A stretch of 64,000 nucleotides of DNA, from positions 93,989,867 to 94,053,866 of the forward strand of contig NC_084760.1 in NCBI RefSeq assembly GCF_028858725.1. Direction: 5' to 3'. Position 1 is the first letter of the stretch, and every line of letters starts with the position of its first letter. The notes beneath the pieces were generated by a model that was not told the DNA's origin, made no database searches, and saw nothing but the letters and a program-made list of their open reading frames with translations. Positions 49,857 through 61,574 of the stretch are shown here, one piece after another. A program made the position numbers and the translations under genes. This DNA comes from Colius striatus. Taxonomy: Eukaryota > Chordata > Aves > Coliiformes > Coliidae.

Positions 49857-50525
49857 CAGATGAGCCAGCAGTGTGCCCAAGAAACCAAGAAGGCCAATGG
49901 CATCCTGGCTTGTACCAGAAATAGCGTGACCAGTATGACCAAGGAAGTGATTGGTGACCAGTATGACCAAGGAAGTGATTGTCCCCTTGTACTTGGCACT
50001 GGTGAGACAGCATCTCGAATACTGTGTTCAGTTCTGGGCCCCTCACTACAAGAAGGACATTGGGGTGCTGGAGCATGTCCAGAGATGGGCAATGGAGCTG
50101 GTGAAAGGTCTAGAGAACAAGTCTGATGAGGAGCAGCTGAGGGAGCTGGAGATACTTAGTCTGGAGAAGAGAAGGCTGAGAGGAGATATGATCACTTACT
50201 ACAACTACCTGAAAGGAGGTTGTAGTGAGGTGGAGGTTGGTCTCTTCTCCCAGGTAATGAAAACTAGGACACGAGGAAATGGGCTCGTGCTGAGTGAGGT
50301 TTAGGTTGGAGACTGGGAAGAACTTTTTGACTGAGAGGGTTATTAAGCATTGGAACAAGCTGCTCAGGGAGGTGGTGGAGTCATCATCCCTGGAAATATT
50401 TAAAAGCTGCGTAGCTGAGGTGCTGAGGGATACAGCTTAGTGGTGGGTTTGGCAGTGTGAGGTTAGTGGCTGGACTCAATGATCTTAAAGGGCTTTTCCA
50501 ATCAAAATTATTCTGTGATTCTATG
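49857..50525 (+). repeat. CR1 LINE fragment with ORF2 C-terminal remnant
   Basis: A 670-bp 5'-truncated CR1. It begins GAGCCAGCAGTGTGCCCAAG and ends with TTATTCTGTGATTCTATG. The frame at about 49951-50304 still reads as the end of the CR1 reverse-transcriptase protein ([19 protein letters not shown], then [19 protein letters not shown]). It has internal stops and a 28-bp tandem duplication, so it is dead. Confidence 0.95.
49926..49981. repeat. 28-bp exact tandem duplication inside CR1
   Basis: Two adjacent identical 28-mers, each beginning GTGACCAGTATGACC and ending AAGTGATTG. Other CR1 copies have one unit here, so this is a local duplication after or during insertion. Confidence 0.95.
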
Positions 50526-51683
50526 TACCAACAGATTGAAACTGAGGTATTTGCCTCAAACCCACGACCAACATTTGCTCCAGTTGTTCTCTAGTTCCAA
50601 CTCTGCAAGGTGATGTCTGGAGTTGTGCAGGAACCGTCTCTTGTCAGACCACATCCATGAGAGTGGTGGAACAGACCACTGGAGGTCTCATTTTAACTGG
50701 GAGTCATACTTGTCACAGATCATTTTTCCAAAGCTCTGATGATGCCCATGCTGAGCACATCCATCGTGGCCAGCTCTGCCATCATTGTCTTTTGGCAACG
50801 CTGGAGAAGTGTTAGCTTGGTGTTAAGATGCTCATCCTCGTGGACTGTGGAGAATCATGATTCCTGGCCTCCCAATGCTCATTGGGCAAATACATACAAC
50901 AGAAATAGCCCTATGCATCTCCAAAGTGATGGGATCTGAAGGGCACATGATTTTTGAAGAGCTGAGATGAGCATTATTGAGAATTCAATTTCCACTTCAG
51001 CCCGTTCTTTTACTCATGCAGAGCAGAGCGTGGAAGAAAGACTTGGGTACTTCACAGCCTCCACCATCTGCATCAGTATTTCCCAATATGCACACATTTC
51101 CAAGAATCGAAACTGCTGACTTTTGCAGAGCTTCAATTGTATCAAATGTAAAAAAGTATAGGATACTCTATCAAACTAATATAGCCAAGCATATAAAGAA
51201 TTTAGGGGACTAATTAACATAAAACAATTCATATGCTGTGGAATAAATTCCCGAGTCCAATAGAAGGAACTCTTTTAATGGTCCATGGGTGTTTGGAAAT
51301 ATACAATTGTAGGAGAAATTGGGTGGAAAGGCCACGTGGGGATGCCATTCCTCAACACTACTCTTCACACAAGATGTTGCAATAAATTTGAAGAACGTCG
51401 AAGAAGTTCTGTCAGCTCCAACCATTTGAAACAGCTGAAGCAAGCTGAGAAGGCCACATCGTCTTGCTGAGTTAAGGTTCCAAAACCTGAGCTACTAACA
51501 TAGCTGTCACTGGAGAGCTTACTGTGACAGGAAACTGAGCCCTTCACACTGCGAGGCAGATGTGTCCTTTCTCAAATCATTTAAAGTAACTAGAGGCAAC
51601 AGACCTGTAGGTGGCCTACACTGTTGCATAGGGATGAAAGTTAGGATCAGCTGAGAGTGTTTCTCCTCAGTGATTTGGCATAT

Positions 51684-52270
51684 ACAATCACAGAATTGTT
51701 TGGGTTGGAAGGAACCTTTAAAGGTCATTCAATTCACCACACCTGCAATAAGAATGGACATCTTCAACTAGATCAGGGTGCTCAGAGCTGCATCCAACCC
51801 AGCCTTGAATGTTTCCAGGATTGAAACAGCCTGATTCAGTGTTTCACTACCTCTATCATAAAAAACTCTTCCTTCTGTCTAGTCTAGATCTACCTTCTGG
51901 TTTAAAACCATTACCCCTGGTCCTACTGCAACAGGCCCCAATAAAAAGTTTGTCTTAGTCTTTCACATAAATCCCCTGTAAGTAGGGAAGGGCTGCAATA
52001 AGGTCCCCGTGGCCTTATCTTCTCCAGACTGAACAACCCCAACTCTCTGAGCCTTTCTTCATAGGAGAGGTGCTCCAACCCTCTGATCATCTTTGTGATC
52101 CTCCTCTGGACCTGGTCCAACAGGTCCAACATCTTTCCTGTGCTAAGGACTCCAGAGCTTAACACAGCACTGCAGGTTGGGTCCCACCAGAGCTGAGTAG
52201 GGGGTCAGAATCACCCCCTCTCAGCCTGCCAACCATGCTGCTTCTGATGCAGCTCAGAGTACAGATGGCG
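51684..52270 (-). repeat. CR1 LINE fragment, minus orientation
   Basis: The plus strand is the complement of CR1 from its 3' end (ACAATCACAGAATTGTTTGG) through CATTACCCCTGGTCCTACTG and TCCTCTGGACCTGGTCCAAC, to GATGCAGCTCAGAGTACAG. The minus strand retains the ORF2 piece EHLSYEERLRELGLFSLEK. The right border is approximate. Confidence 0.93.
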
Positions 52271-52629
52271 ATGTTAAGAAGAGCTCCCTCTAGTTAGCAG
52301 GTTCTTGAGTGCAAAGCCTAGTGAGAAGATCTGACTGTTGGTAAAGCTGCTTGTCTAAGAGCCTGTGCTGGGTGCTCGTGTCCTTCCTAAGAGCTGAGCT
52401 GGCTGTTTTGCAGGGGTGAGTGGCAGGGCAAAGGTCCTGCAGTGTCAGCTAAGGCTGCCTTCCTGCTTTCTGTGTTAAGTCAGTGTTTCTCCTTGGCTGA
52501 ATAACCCTGGGCTTGGGAGTGCTCCAGTGAGGGATGAGGCTGTCCTGTTGTTAATAGGAGGTGGTTGCAATGGGATTAATCCCTTCTGCATTGCTCAGGC
52601 AGAAGGTGAAAGTACTCCAAGGCTGAGCA

Positions 52630-52644
52630 TGCCACGAGGTGGCA
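52630..52644 (+). promoter_or_regulatory. CTCF-like motif, intergenic
   Basis: TGCCACGAGGTGGCA is the same 15-mer and orientation as at 31292. It is one mismatch from the CTCF core. It could contribute to a boundary between CAPN14 and GALNT14. Confidence 0.4.
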
Positions 52645-53099
52645 CAGGGGGACAGAAGTGGGCACACAGCGTCTCCATTAGCAGCCTAACACTTGGGGAT
52701 CGCAAGGCTATGCTGGCCTGCCCTAACAATACTATTACCCCCAAAACTGAGGGTACTCCTGGCTGCTTCTGGGCTGTGCAGGGCAGAGCCAGCCTGAGGT
52801 CTGAGCCCCTCTTTGCATCCAGTACATGGAGGAGGAAAATGAAAGGATCCATTGTTCCAAGTCAGGCTTTTTGTACGGCTCTTCACACCTAGAAATAGCT
52901 CCTCTATCTCCTGCCACTGGGCTCAGCTTGCTGAAACAAAGATTAAAAGCCTGAATTCCTGTAAAGATACTTTAATGGCAGCCAAACCAGGCTCCCTAGA
53001 GAAGATTAACTATCCCCTGGACTAAGGAGAGTTTGAGCTGTAGCAAAAAGGACTGATGAGAAAAACATAGCTAGTCCTGTGAAGATGAATTTGATAAAG

Positions 53100-53780
53100 G
53101 TGAGCAGAGCACAGTAAAGGCTTAAGATGCTGCTTAAATGTTAGCTTTTATTTATATCTGAGTTCTAGGTCTTTAGACAAGACTTAATCTTTTCTATAAA
53201 CAAATAACACTCTCATTTACATGAATAATCCACATTTCTAATGCAAATCATTTCCCTGCTGCTGTTTCTACTGAGAATAATATTCAGTATAATTACCACG
53301 TTTATTTAGTGAATCTATTTACACAGAGTAGCTCTCTGTCCATGGCTGCTCTTCACCAGAGAGGCCCAAAGAGCAACAGGGGATCCCAAGCTGCCAGTCA
53401 TGTGTGCCCTCCACTTTCTATTTTTGTTCTGATAAAGCATTTTGGGACCGCTTGAGATGTCTCAGCAAGAGCAGAAGGATGTCAGCATCCTGCCTCTGTC
53501 CCAGGGAGAGCACCTGCTGCTAATGGAAGGCAGCGCTCCCCTGCTCACTAGCCTGCTGTTTGAGCTCTAGCTAACTATAATGAGGCAAGGCACTTTGAAT
53601 AATAACTTTCCTTTGGGTATAGGGCTATCTTAATTTTTTGTGTGTTTAAGTTGGTAATTGCCATAGAGTTTGAAAATCTTCCAGGTTTTACCACTCTTAA
53701 TTATGTTCTCATGCATATGCATCGTCTGCGCGCTCATTACTGCAAGGCGATCAGAACCTGAACCGTTGGAGCTGTTTCCT
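53100..53780. promoter_or_regulatory. AT-rich block with POU octamer, candidate regulatory DNA
   Basis: A stretch free of recognised repeats with a perfect octamer ATGCAAAT at 53241-53248 and several TAAT and ATTA cores. It lies between the 51.7-52.3 kb CR1 copy and the GALNT14 promoter. The call is inferred from texture. Confidence 0.2.
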
Positions 53781-56700
53781 CCAATTATCTCCCATACGCA
53801 GAATTTCCTGTGAAATGCCTCTCCTGTCTGGGATAGCCCAAGCTATTTGGGGCACATCTTGCTGTCCAGATCACATTTTGCTCTGTGTGGTTAAATTGAG
53901 ATGCGTTTCCTCCCTTGCGTGTCTCGCCTGAGTTGCTCCTACCTAGGATGTCCCCTTGCTCATAGCACTGGCTGTTGAAATGCTTGTTCAGGGGAAGTTA
54001 TTACGGTGTCTTAATGGAAAATATTTCAACTTTCTAGGACCTTGATTGCCTCTTTACCTGCTCTGTTTGCATCTATTGATCGTTCTGGTTCAACAAGAGC
54101 CTCTGGGACTAACAAATTCTAACAGGTTTGAATGCATTAATGAGATGTTATGCAGGGAAGAAAAAATAATGCTGTTGAACTTCTAACTTGTTCCTGTTCA
54201 ATAAGAGCAAAACAAATGTATGCAATTAAACGTTACTTTGTTTTCTAAACAGCAGCCTTGAAATTTTGTCCAGCTAGTGGGGAAACCAAGCTGCTGTGCT
54301 TTGCTTTCTAACCAACAGCAATGATTTGGTGATGAGAAATGAGATGTTAATCCACTTTGAGCACATTCCAGGTAGAGCTTTGTTCCTGTGTAGGTAGGCA
54401 GGATGCATAGCACCGTGTGTGTTTTCCTGTAGGAGGTCATAGTGGATCCCATGAAAAGATTGACATGGAGCAAGTGTAGACCTGATGTTATGCACTGTTT
54501 TTGCATAGAGTGGCTGGTTGCTTTTAACTATTTTTCAAGGAGATGTGGGGTTAGTTGTTAGCCCCTTGGAGCTTTTGCACTGAGAGTAAGAGGTTGCTGG
54601 ACCAAATATAAATCACTCCATCTTCACACAAAGCATTGGACTGTATATAAAAATGTCTATTCCTAGACACATCACCTAAATAATGGGATTGAAATCTAAA
54701 GCAGTTAGGTGGCGTGTGGCTCACTCTGCGGATGTTGGATCCCTCAGGAGAGGGATTAACAGTCAGGAATTGTTTCTGTGAAACATTTCTTAGGAGGAAG
54801 ATGAGGTTTGAACTTTCCATCGAGCCACAGAAGTGCTCCTTCCCACAAAAAGCCTGGTGCAACATTACATATTGCCAGCTGTGTTAATAGATGCCTAAAT
54901 CCCAGTTGGCATCAAGCCACACTTACATATCACAGGAGCAGAGATTTGGCTCCGAGGTCTGCTTAACACCTGCACACAAAAGGACAGAGGCATTAAAAGT
55001 GCTTTAAGGACAAAGCTTTACTTTGGTTAATGTGTTCTCTCACCCATCACCTGACTTGTTCTTTATTCTGTTGAGTGTCACCTGTCCAAGTCGAAATCAT
55101 GGGCTTGAATGTGTCTAAGGGATATAGGCCCACAGATGGCTAAAAGGGCTGATAATAGCATATTGAAAGTAACAAAAGGGTTTGGTCTGAATTCTAAGAG
55201 AGTTCTCAGGTCTCTTAGAGATGGATGAGGCGGAGGATGTGCACATGGGTGCAAGCACACAGGAGCACATCTGGTTGGGAGGCAGCTGAGCAGCTCTGTT
55301 TCCCAGAGTTACAGCAGCACTGGTGTCCCCCGGGAGTGTGAGTGCCTGCCAGAGCTGTGCTGAGGAATGCAGGGTGCCCAAGACCTTACAGGCTCAGGTG
55401 CTGCAGGTAAAGGTTCATCTGTCCTGTGCTATGTTTGCTTATTGATCGTTTGCTGCAACTTTTGTCTCAAATGTTCTTTCATGGCCATTTGCAATGGCTT
55501 TCCACTGGCTGTTGATGCAGTCATTTGGAGTTAGACAGCTTCTGCCTGGCCAAAACAGAAAAAAAAACAGGCTGTGGGATCAGCAGCCACCACTTATTCA
55601 TGGGCTTTTCCCAGAAAACGCCTGTGCTGGGGTACATTGGGAGAGACTATCAACCACCAAAGACATCTGGAGAAGGACAGGACCCAGAAGACTTAACTCT
55701 GTGGTGGCAATAAGCTACACAAAAGCAGGGCTGGTCAAAAGCAACCAGTGAATAGTACTGAAGGTGATAACAGTGGAAGAGCACTGCCCAGGGGCTCTGG
55801 TTTTGTGCTCCCTAATATATTCCCAGGCGACACACTGAAATCAATGTGTGTCACTTCAAATTTCCCATTGCTCTGGACATTGTTTGCACACCATCGGGCA
55901 CCTGGAAATGCTGGGAGCCAGTAAAAAGGCTGCACCTAATCCAGAAAAACCTCTGCTCCAGCAAGTGGAGACAAAGACTGGTGACAATGTGAACTAAACA
56001 CAAGTGTGAGTGAGTGTTCTTTTGATTGTAGTTGCTAAAGATGCAAGATATAATACCCTGTGGTAGGCAAGTAATCCCTCCACTCTCCTCCAGTCTTACT
56101 CTGGCAAAGTCTTTGTGTTTGTCGCAATGGTGAGGGGATCAGCCCTGCCTCTCCCATCAGTACCACAGAAGGCAGGCTGAAGGTGGGAGCCTGACTTGTA
56201 GAAACTGTAAGTGAACGTCTGGATATGTGTTGGTGCTCCTCTACCTGAGGAGTAGCTTGTGTTCCTGAAGATGACCCAATGAAAACTTCAACTAACAAAT
56301 GCTATTAAAGTAGCTCTCCTCTTTATTTTTTTTATGAATAGCATTTCCTGACAGCTTAAACCTTTAATTAAGTGGAGAACCCATCATGGCAAGTTTGCTA
56401 GAGAAGGATGCTTGTGGTTTAATTAAAAAGAAAAAAAACCCTCAACCTTTACAGTTCCTGAAAAGATCTACTTGCAACTCTGGTAGCAGCAAAAAGCCTT
56501 CAGAAAGGAATTCCTCCATTTCCCTTTCTGGCTGCAGCAGTAGGTGAGAGGGTGCAGAGCAATGTCATCGGCCAAGTGGAGAAGATGAATGCTTCACAGC
56601 TTCATGTTTGATCCTGCAGATGTAGGACTAGGTACAGTTCTGTTATCTCAGTGAGGGAAAGGAGGCAGCCAACTAAAATGCTTTTACTTTTCAAAAGGAC

Positions 56701-58093
56701 TTTAACTTATAGTTCTCCTGGTACTGGGCCAGAGATGTCTCTTAACATTTGTGGTCTTCTCTGAGGGCACACAGGGAGAACTGTTCACTGCTCTTTTTTC
56801 TTTTTTTTTCTGGCTTTTACTACACCACAAAAGCAAAGTCAGAGCTTATCTGCCACAGAAATGTGGGATAATGTTCACAGTATCTTCAACAGCCTCCATG
56901 AAAGCTGCTTTCTGAGATGGTAGGGTACTGCCTGAGGTGGCAGGGAGTCCTCAGTGTTGTTCACAACCCTGAGGGCTGTATGTGATGGTAGCTGTGACTA
57001 GAAACCACCAGCTCTGTACACACTTGCACCCCTGCTACAACATGCCACAAGGCCAAGGCACAGTGGTGACAAGTACTGCAGAGCTGGTGGACCCGCACGA
57101 TAGACAACAATCTCTCTTTGGTCCCATGCAAAGGACTTGCAGGCTTCTCCTCTTCTGCCTACGTTGACTGGATTAGGACCAAATGACCTGGAGGCTTTTT
57201 GAACAGATACAGATCCAAAAAGGGATTTTTGTTCCTGAATTAAATATAAACGTGGAAAAGTCACTGAGGTGACTGCATTCGAGGCATAGCTCCACCTCTA
57301 GACAAGTAGCAAATGTTTCTGAGTCATCCCCTGGCAGCAGGTCAGGCTGCTGGGGTGGTGCCTGGGCCCGGTGCATGTGTTGGCTTGCTCTCCTGGAGGC
57401 CCTGCACCCAGGCTGGCACCTGGGCTGCTGGGCGATGACAAGGGACAGCTGGGCTGCTTGTGAAACATGCCAATGCCCAGCACTTGCCAAAGCAGCTCTT
57501 TGGGAAAGCAGCTCAATATGCTCTCTCTCCTCTCTGAGCCCTGTCCTCTGTGTGGTTAAATTCAGTAAGTGTGGCACACCCTCTTCCAGGCGTGGGATGC
57601 AAACTTCTATATTTATTACCTTCTTTCCCCCAGCCTAGAGCAGGGCTGCAGAGATACCATTGACCACTGAATGAAATCCATCTCCCTGTGTCACCACATA
57701 TTGCTGTGCTGACCCTTTCAAATGCTGAGCTCTTATTTTTTGCAAACAAACATCCTTTCTGATATATCTGATACCACAACCAGCACCCCTTCAGGGAGGA
57801 AGCTGCGCTGCCATAAACAGCAGTAAGAGCTGGGCTGCCGAAAACCACTGATGGTACCAAATCCTCCCCTAGCAGCAGGGCTCCATGTCCTAGAAGGACC
57901 TTTTATGCCTGAGCTTGGTGTGGTTTCTCATCTTACAGTAACCCATGATGTTCAGCTGAACCTCCTCAGCATCCCAAGTTAAGGGTAAGCTTTGATCCTT
58001 TTCTCTCGTCACTTCTTGATTGTGTATCTATTGAAGTTCCTTCCAACTTTTCCAGAACAAACTGCAAACTATTTGTGATCCTTTTGGAAAAGA

Positions 58094-58164
58094 AATCACA
58101 GAATCACATGATGTGATTTGGTTGGAATGGACCTTGAAAGATCCAACCCTCCTGCCAGAGCATG
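58094..58164 (-). repeat. Short CR1 3'-end fragment, minus orientation
   Basis: AATCACAGAATCACATGATG, then GGTTGGAATGGACCTTGAAA and TCCAACCCTCCTGCCAGAGC, is the complement of a CR1 terminus, only about 70 bases long. Confidence 0.85.
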
Positions 58165-61100
58165 TGGGTTTTTTTTTTCCTCTGTGGATGGGATCTTGGA
58201 TGTGACCCAAACTCAAACCCAGGAGTTTTCTTAGTAAAAACTGCAGTGTCCAGCTGGTTCATAGATCTGGTGAGAATAAATTCCCTTGAAATGTGCTTTA
58301 CAGGTGCCCTTAAAATAGTGAGAAGAGCTATTTTCCCCTTTCTTAATGGCAAGACCCCAAAAGGCCATCACCTGAGGCTGCAACTGTCTCTTCCACTCAG
58401 AAATGATGTCCTATTTCTGCTCACATGTAACAATCACTTTCATTAACGTTGCGATGCTGATACCCACAAATGCCAAATATCCATTTCCTGGACTGGTTTT
58501 TTTTGCCTCTGGCTGTACCACTGGCCTTAAATTTTGCTCTTTTTGAAGCAGGCAGTATGTTATGGACCTGGCTTGTGAAGCATCTAAGATAGGCAGATGA
58601 AAAATTAGAAAAATGGGAAAGATATGGATATCAGTAATACAAGAGAAGAGTTGTTTTTTTATTGCGGTGGTTTCAATGGATTTGCAGTCAGATTTCTATA
58701 CGAGTCTATGCCTTCAAATAACTCCAAACCTACAGATTTCTACTCCTGTCTCATTTGTACTCTATTTGAATAGCTGTTATCATGATCTGCTCGATATATT
58801 ATCTGTCCCAGCACACATACCTGCAGGGATGGGAGGAATATAGTTTCTCAGAGATTGCCTGCATCGCTAGAGTTCCTCGAATGTCCTGTCTCATCATGGC
58901 CTCCCTGCCCAGAGCAGCTCAGCAGTGAGGGGTGTGTACAGTGTCACCCTGGTGCTGCCCACTCCTCGCTGTAACGGCAGAGGCAGTGGGGAAGAGCCAG
59001 GCCCTTGCCTGTTATCTCGGCCGGGCACGGTGGGTTATTCATCACTGTGCAGAGCCCTGCCAATAAAGCTTTCCCTCAGCAGAGGGAGTTGTTTCTCAAG
59101 GTAATAAGATAGTATTATCTGATTGCATTTTTGTCAGGTCCGTCCTATTTATTACCTTACCTGTAATCTAATTTGTAATGTATTTCCCTGCTACTTCCTA
59201 TGCTTCCCCCCTATATTTTGTAATAACTTCTGCCGAAAGTCTGACCTACCAAAGCAGACGAGGTTTTTAATCCAGCTTTGAATGGTAACACCCAGGTGCC
59301 TTTATCTGGAAAAGCTCTGCTAGAATGGAGCAAAGTCTGGTGGAAAAAGCCCAGCACCCTCTGCAAACATGTTGAGGAACAGTGTAACAGCAGTCGAGGT
59401 CACTTTGTCCCAGCCAGGAAAACGTTAGTGGCTACTTTTTACTTGTGGAAAGATGATATTTTTGGTCAGAAAGCTACTCCTCAAAAGGGTCTAGAGGCAA
59501 GTATGTGAGAGGCCTCAATCAGCCCACACCAATAGCTGGGGTGGGCACAAGGTAAGACAAGAACTATAAGCCACCACTGACATGCCTTGGCTGCTGAAAG
59601 TTGCTTTGGTGCTTCACCTTAGCTCTCAGGAGAAAGCATAAAGCAACAGTTTAGGGAAGTGAGTGACACCTGTGTCCACCTGTGGTTCCCCTCTAGGTTG
59701 TGCAGAGATGTCTCATAGCCTTAGAGTCTATGGTGGCCCAGCTATTCTGAGCACAGGGCCGAGGAAGGTTAATTTGAGTAACGAATGATAGTAAAGAGGT
59801 GGCATTTTCAGGCTGGTACAGGCTTCCCACACCACATTGGGCCAGTGGTTCATAGAGTACGAGGGCTTTCTGCTCTCTTCCCACCCTGTTAGTTCTGCCA
59901 CTGCTTGGCTGCACCGCTGATGTTGTACACCAAAGTTCAACCTAAGCCTGCCTGCTAGACTTGGATTTCATTGTTTTGGTAAAGGCATTTCAAAGTCAGA
60001 CAGCCTTAAAACAAGGAAAGAGAATTGTCCCTTTTTGTGGATGCTAATGAAATTTTTATCTGGGCATCTTTCTGTGAATGTTGGGCCTGAGAAGAGTGGA
60101 TTATGCTAGGGGAGAAGGGCTTACTGAGCCCTGGAAATAAATCAGGGGAGGACAGAGGATGAAGATCACCAATGATAAATTAGCAAGTGACAGAAAACAA
60201 CTGCAGGAAATAATAAAACCAGGAGGAGTGTGTGGCAAATGCAGAGAAAAGGTTGTTTACAACATGTGCATCGGACTTTCCAGCATTTGACATCTTATCG
60301 CCAATTCATTCCATATGTTACTTTATGCATGGATACCCATTTTTATGGGGTTTGTTCTACAGTTTTTGTGCTAACATGAATGACTCACATCTGCTCCAAT
60401 ACTTAATTTATTCTCTAATGTCTTCTGCTTAGCTCGTGCGATACTTGTCACTGGTGGGATCCGAAGAGCAGCGACTCAGGCAGGTGAGTGGGGACAGCTG
60501 GGTGACGCTGCTCTTTTCTGAAGTCCTGCTCTCTTGTTTGGGTTTTATTCCCCATAGCAATATCTGCATTCACCACTTTGGATGCCCAGTGTGGACAGGC
60601 CTGCTGTGCTGGGCTGCGTGTGAAGCTGGCAGGACAGGGATGATGGCCGAGGGCCAGCCCCACAGGACCACAGCCCAGCACGGCGCTGCTGCTGGCATAC
60701 AACAGCTGATGATTATGATTTTATTTTTTAAGTGCTCTTGACAGCTCAGAAGACTCGCATCTTCTCTTCCAAATCCAGTAATTAAATTCCACCTACCTGA
60801 ATTCCCCCTGCTGTTTCAATTGGATAAATTAATCTTCCCGTCATGTCTGAGCCTCCTCAGTGTGTTGTTGAACGATGGCCTCCCCTCACCCTGGAGCCGG
60901 ACGAGGACCGGGATGGGGACCGGCAGCGGTGCGGGCTGACTTCGCACCGGCGCTGCCCGGCCCCGCGCATCCCGTCTCGCGCTCGGCTCGGGGGCGCTGG
61001 GAAGTGGCCTGAACCCCTGCACGGTGCGTGGGAGGCGAGAGAGACGGGCGTCCCGGTTACACCCCCACCGCCGTGCCGTGCTTGGTGTCCCCGGCTCCGG

Positions 61101-61172
61101 ACCGCAGCCTCGCCGCTTCCCCCGGGCGGGCACTCCGCGGACTCTCTGCGCCCAGCACCTTCCCTCGGCTAG

Positions 61173-61206
61173 CGGCTCCGGCTCCCGCTCCGGCTCTGGC
61201 TCTGGC
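61173..61206. repeat. Imperfect GGCTCC/GGCTCT hexamer repeat
   Basis: About five to six tandem hexamer units (GGCTCC, GGCTCC, CGCTCC, GGCTCT, GGCTCT) in the inferred GALNT14 leader. Confidence 0.8.
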
Positions 61207-61222
61207 CCCCCTCCTCCCGGCA

Positions 61223-61268
61223 CCTCCTCCTTCTCTTCCTCCTCCTCCTCCTCCCCTCCCCTCCCCTG
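61223..61268. repeat. 46-nt pure pyrimidine tract, G4-prone on minus strand
   Basis: An uninterrupted C/T run with CCT repeats passing into three C4 runs. The minus strand therefore has GGGGAGGGGAGGGG and further GG pairs, which suits a G-quadruplex. The tract ends at GCAG, which also resembles a splice acceptor. Confidence 0.85.
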
Positions 61269-61274
61269 CAGAGC

Positions 61275-61340
61275 ATGCACAGCCCGGGACTCGCATCGCC
61301 GGCTCCGAGGCGGGCGGGCGAGACACTCCTCGCCGCCTAG
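61275..61340 (+). other. Upstream ORF in GALNT14 leader (21 codons)
   Basis: ATG at 61275 opens a frame of 21 codons (MHSPGLASPAPRRAGETLL then AA) closed by TAG at 61338-61340, in the same phase as the main start and 102 nt before it. If the mRNA starts upstream of 61275 this uORF could lower GALNT14 translation. Confidence 0.4.
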
Positions 61341-61442
61341 CCCGGCTCTCGGTGCCCCCCGAGGCTCCCACCCGCCCCCCCCGCGCCTCTTCCTGGCCCT
61401 TCGCCGCCCCCTAAACCGGACTTTTCCCACACCCCGCCGAGG

Positions 61443-61574
61443 ATGAGGCGGCCGACGCGGCGGCTGGCGCTGTCTCTGCTCGGGGTGCTCTGGCTCGCCG
61501 CCCTCCTCCTCTTCTTGTTCTTCGGGGCGAGGAGGAAGTTGGAGGCGGCGGGAGCCGGGGAGCTGGCGGCGGAG
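61443..61574 (+). CDS. GALNT14: GALNT14 exon 1, polypeptide N-acetylgalactosaminyltransferase 14 (N-terminus)
   Basis: The exon encodes the first 44 residues of a Golgi type II membrane enzyme that transfers GalNAc from UDP-GalNAc to Ser/Thr and so begins mucin-type O-glycosylation. Seen are a basic cytosolic tail (MRRPTRR), a hydrophobic signal anchor at about residues 8-27 (LALSLLGVLWLAALLLFLFF) and the start of the stem (GARRKLEAAGAGELAAE). The start MRRxTRRL, GVLW and RKLE follow human GALNT14, and the position after CAPN14 agrees with synteny. The ATG at 61443 has A at -3. The exon ends in phase 0 before GTAAGA. The catalytic and lectin domains are beyond the window. Confidence 0.9.

Larger units (their letters stand above)
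43228..60880. other. CAPN14-GALNT14 intergenic region
   Basis: This 17.6 kb stretch between two plus-strand genes has no recognisable exon. It begins with the CAPN14 3' untranslated region, whose end is uncertain. It contains CR1 fragments at 46781, 49857, 51684 and 58094, a CTCF-like motif at 52630, and AT-rich blocks near 45.66-46.12, 53.1-53.8 and 59.04-59.22 kb that look unlike repeat and may be regulatory. Open frames of 60-135 codons occur on both strands without domains. Confidence 0.7.

Noticed and set aside
49951-50304. 117-codon frame resembling a reverse transcriptase end, as a separate gene
   Set aside because: It is the ORF2 tail of a truncated CR1 LINE that ends in the CR1 terminal octamers.
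60816-61446. Overlapping 104- to 204-codon frames on both strands at the GALNT14 promoter
   Set aside because: High G+C lowers stop-codon frequency. The translations are Pro/Arg/Ser/Gly-rich low complexity, and the real coding sequence is the 44-codon exon at 61443.
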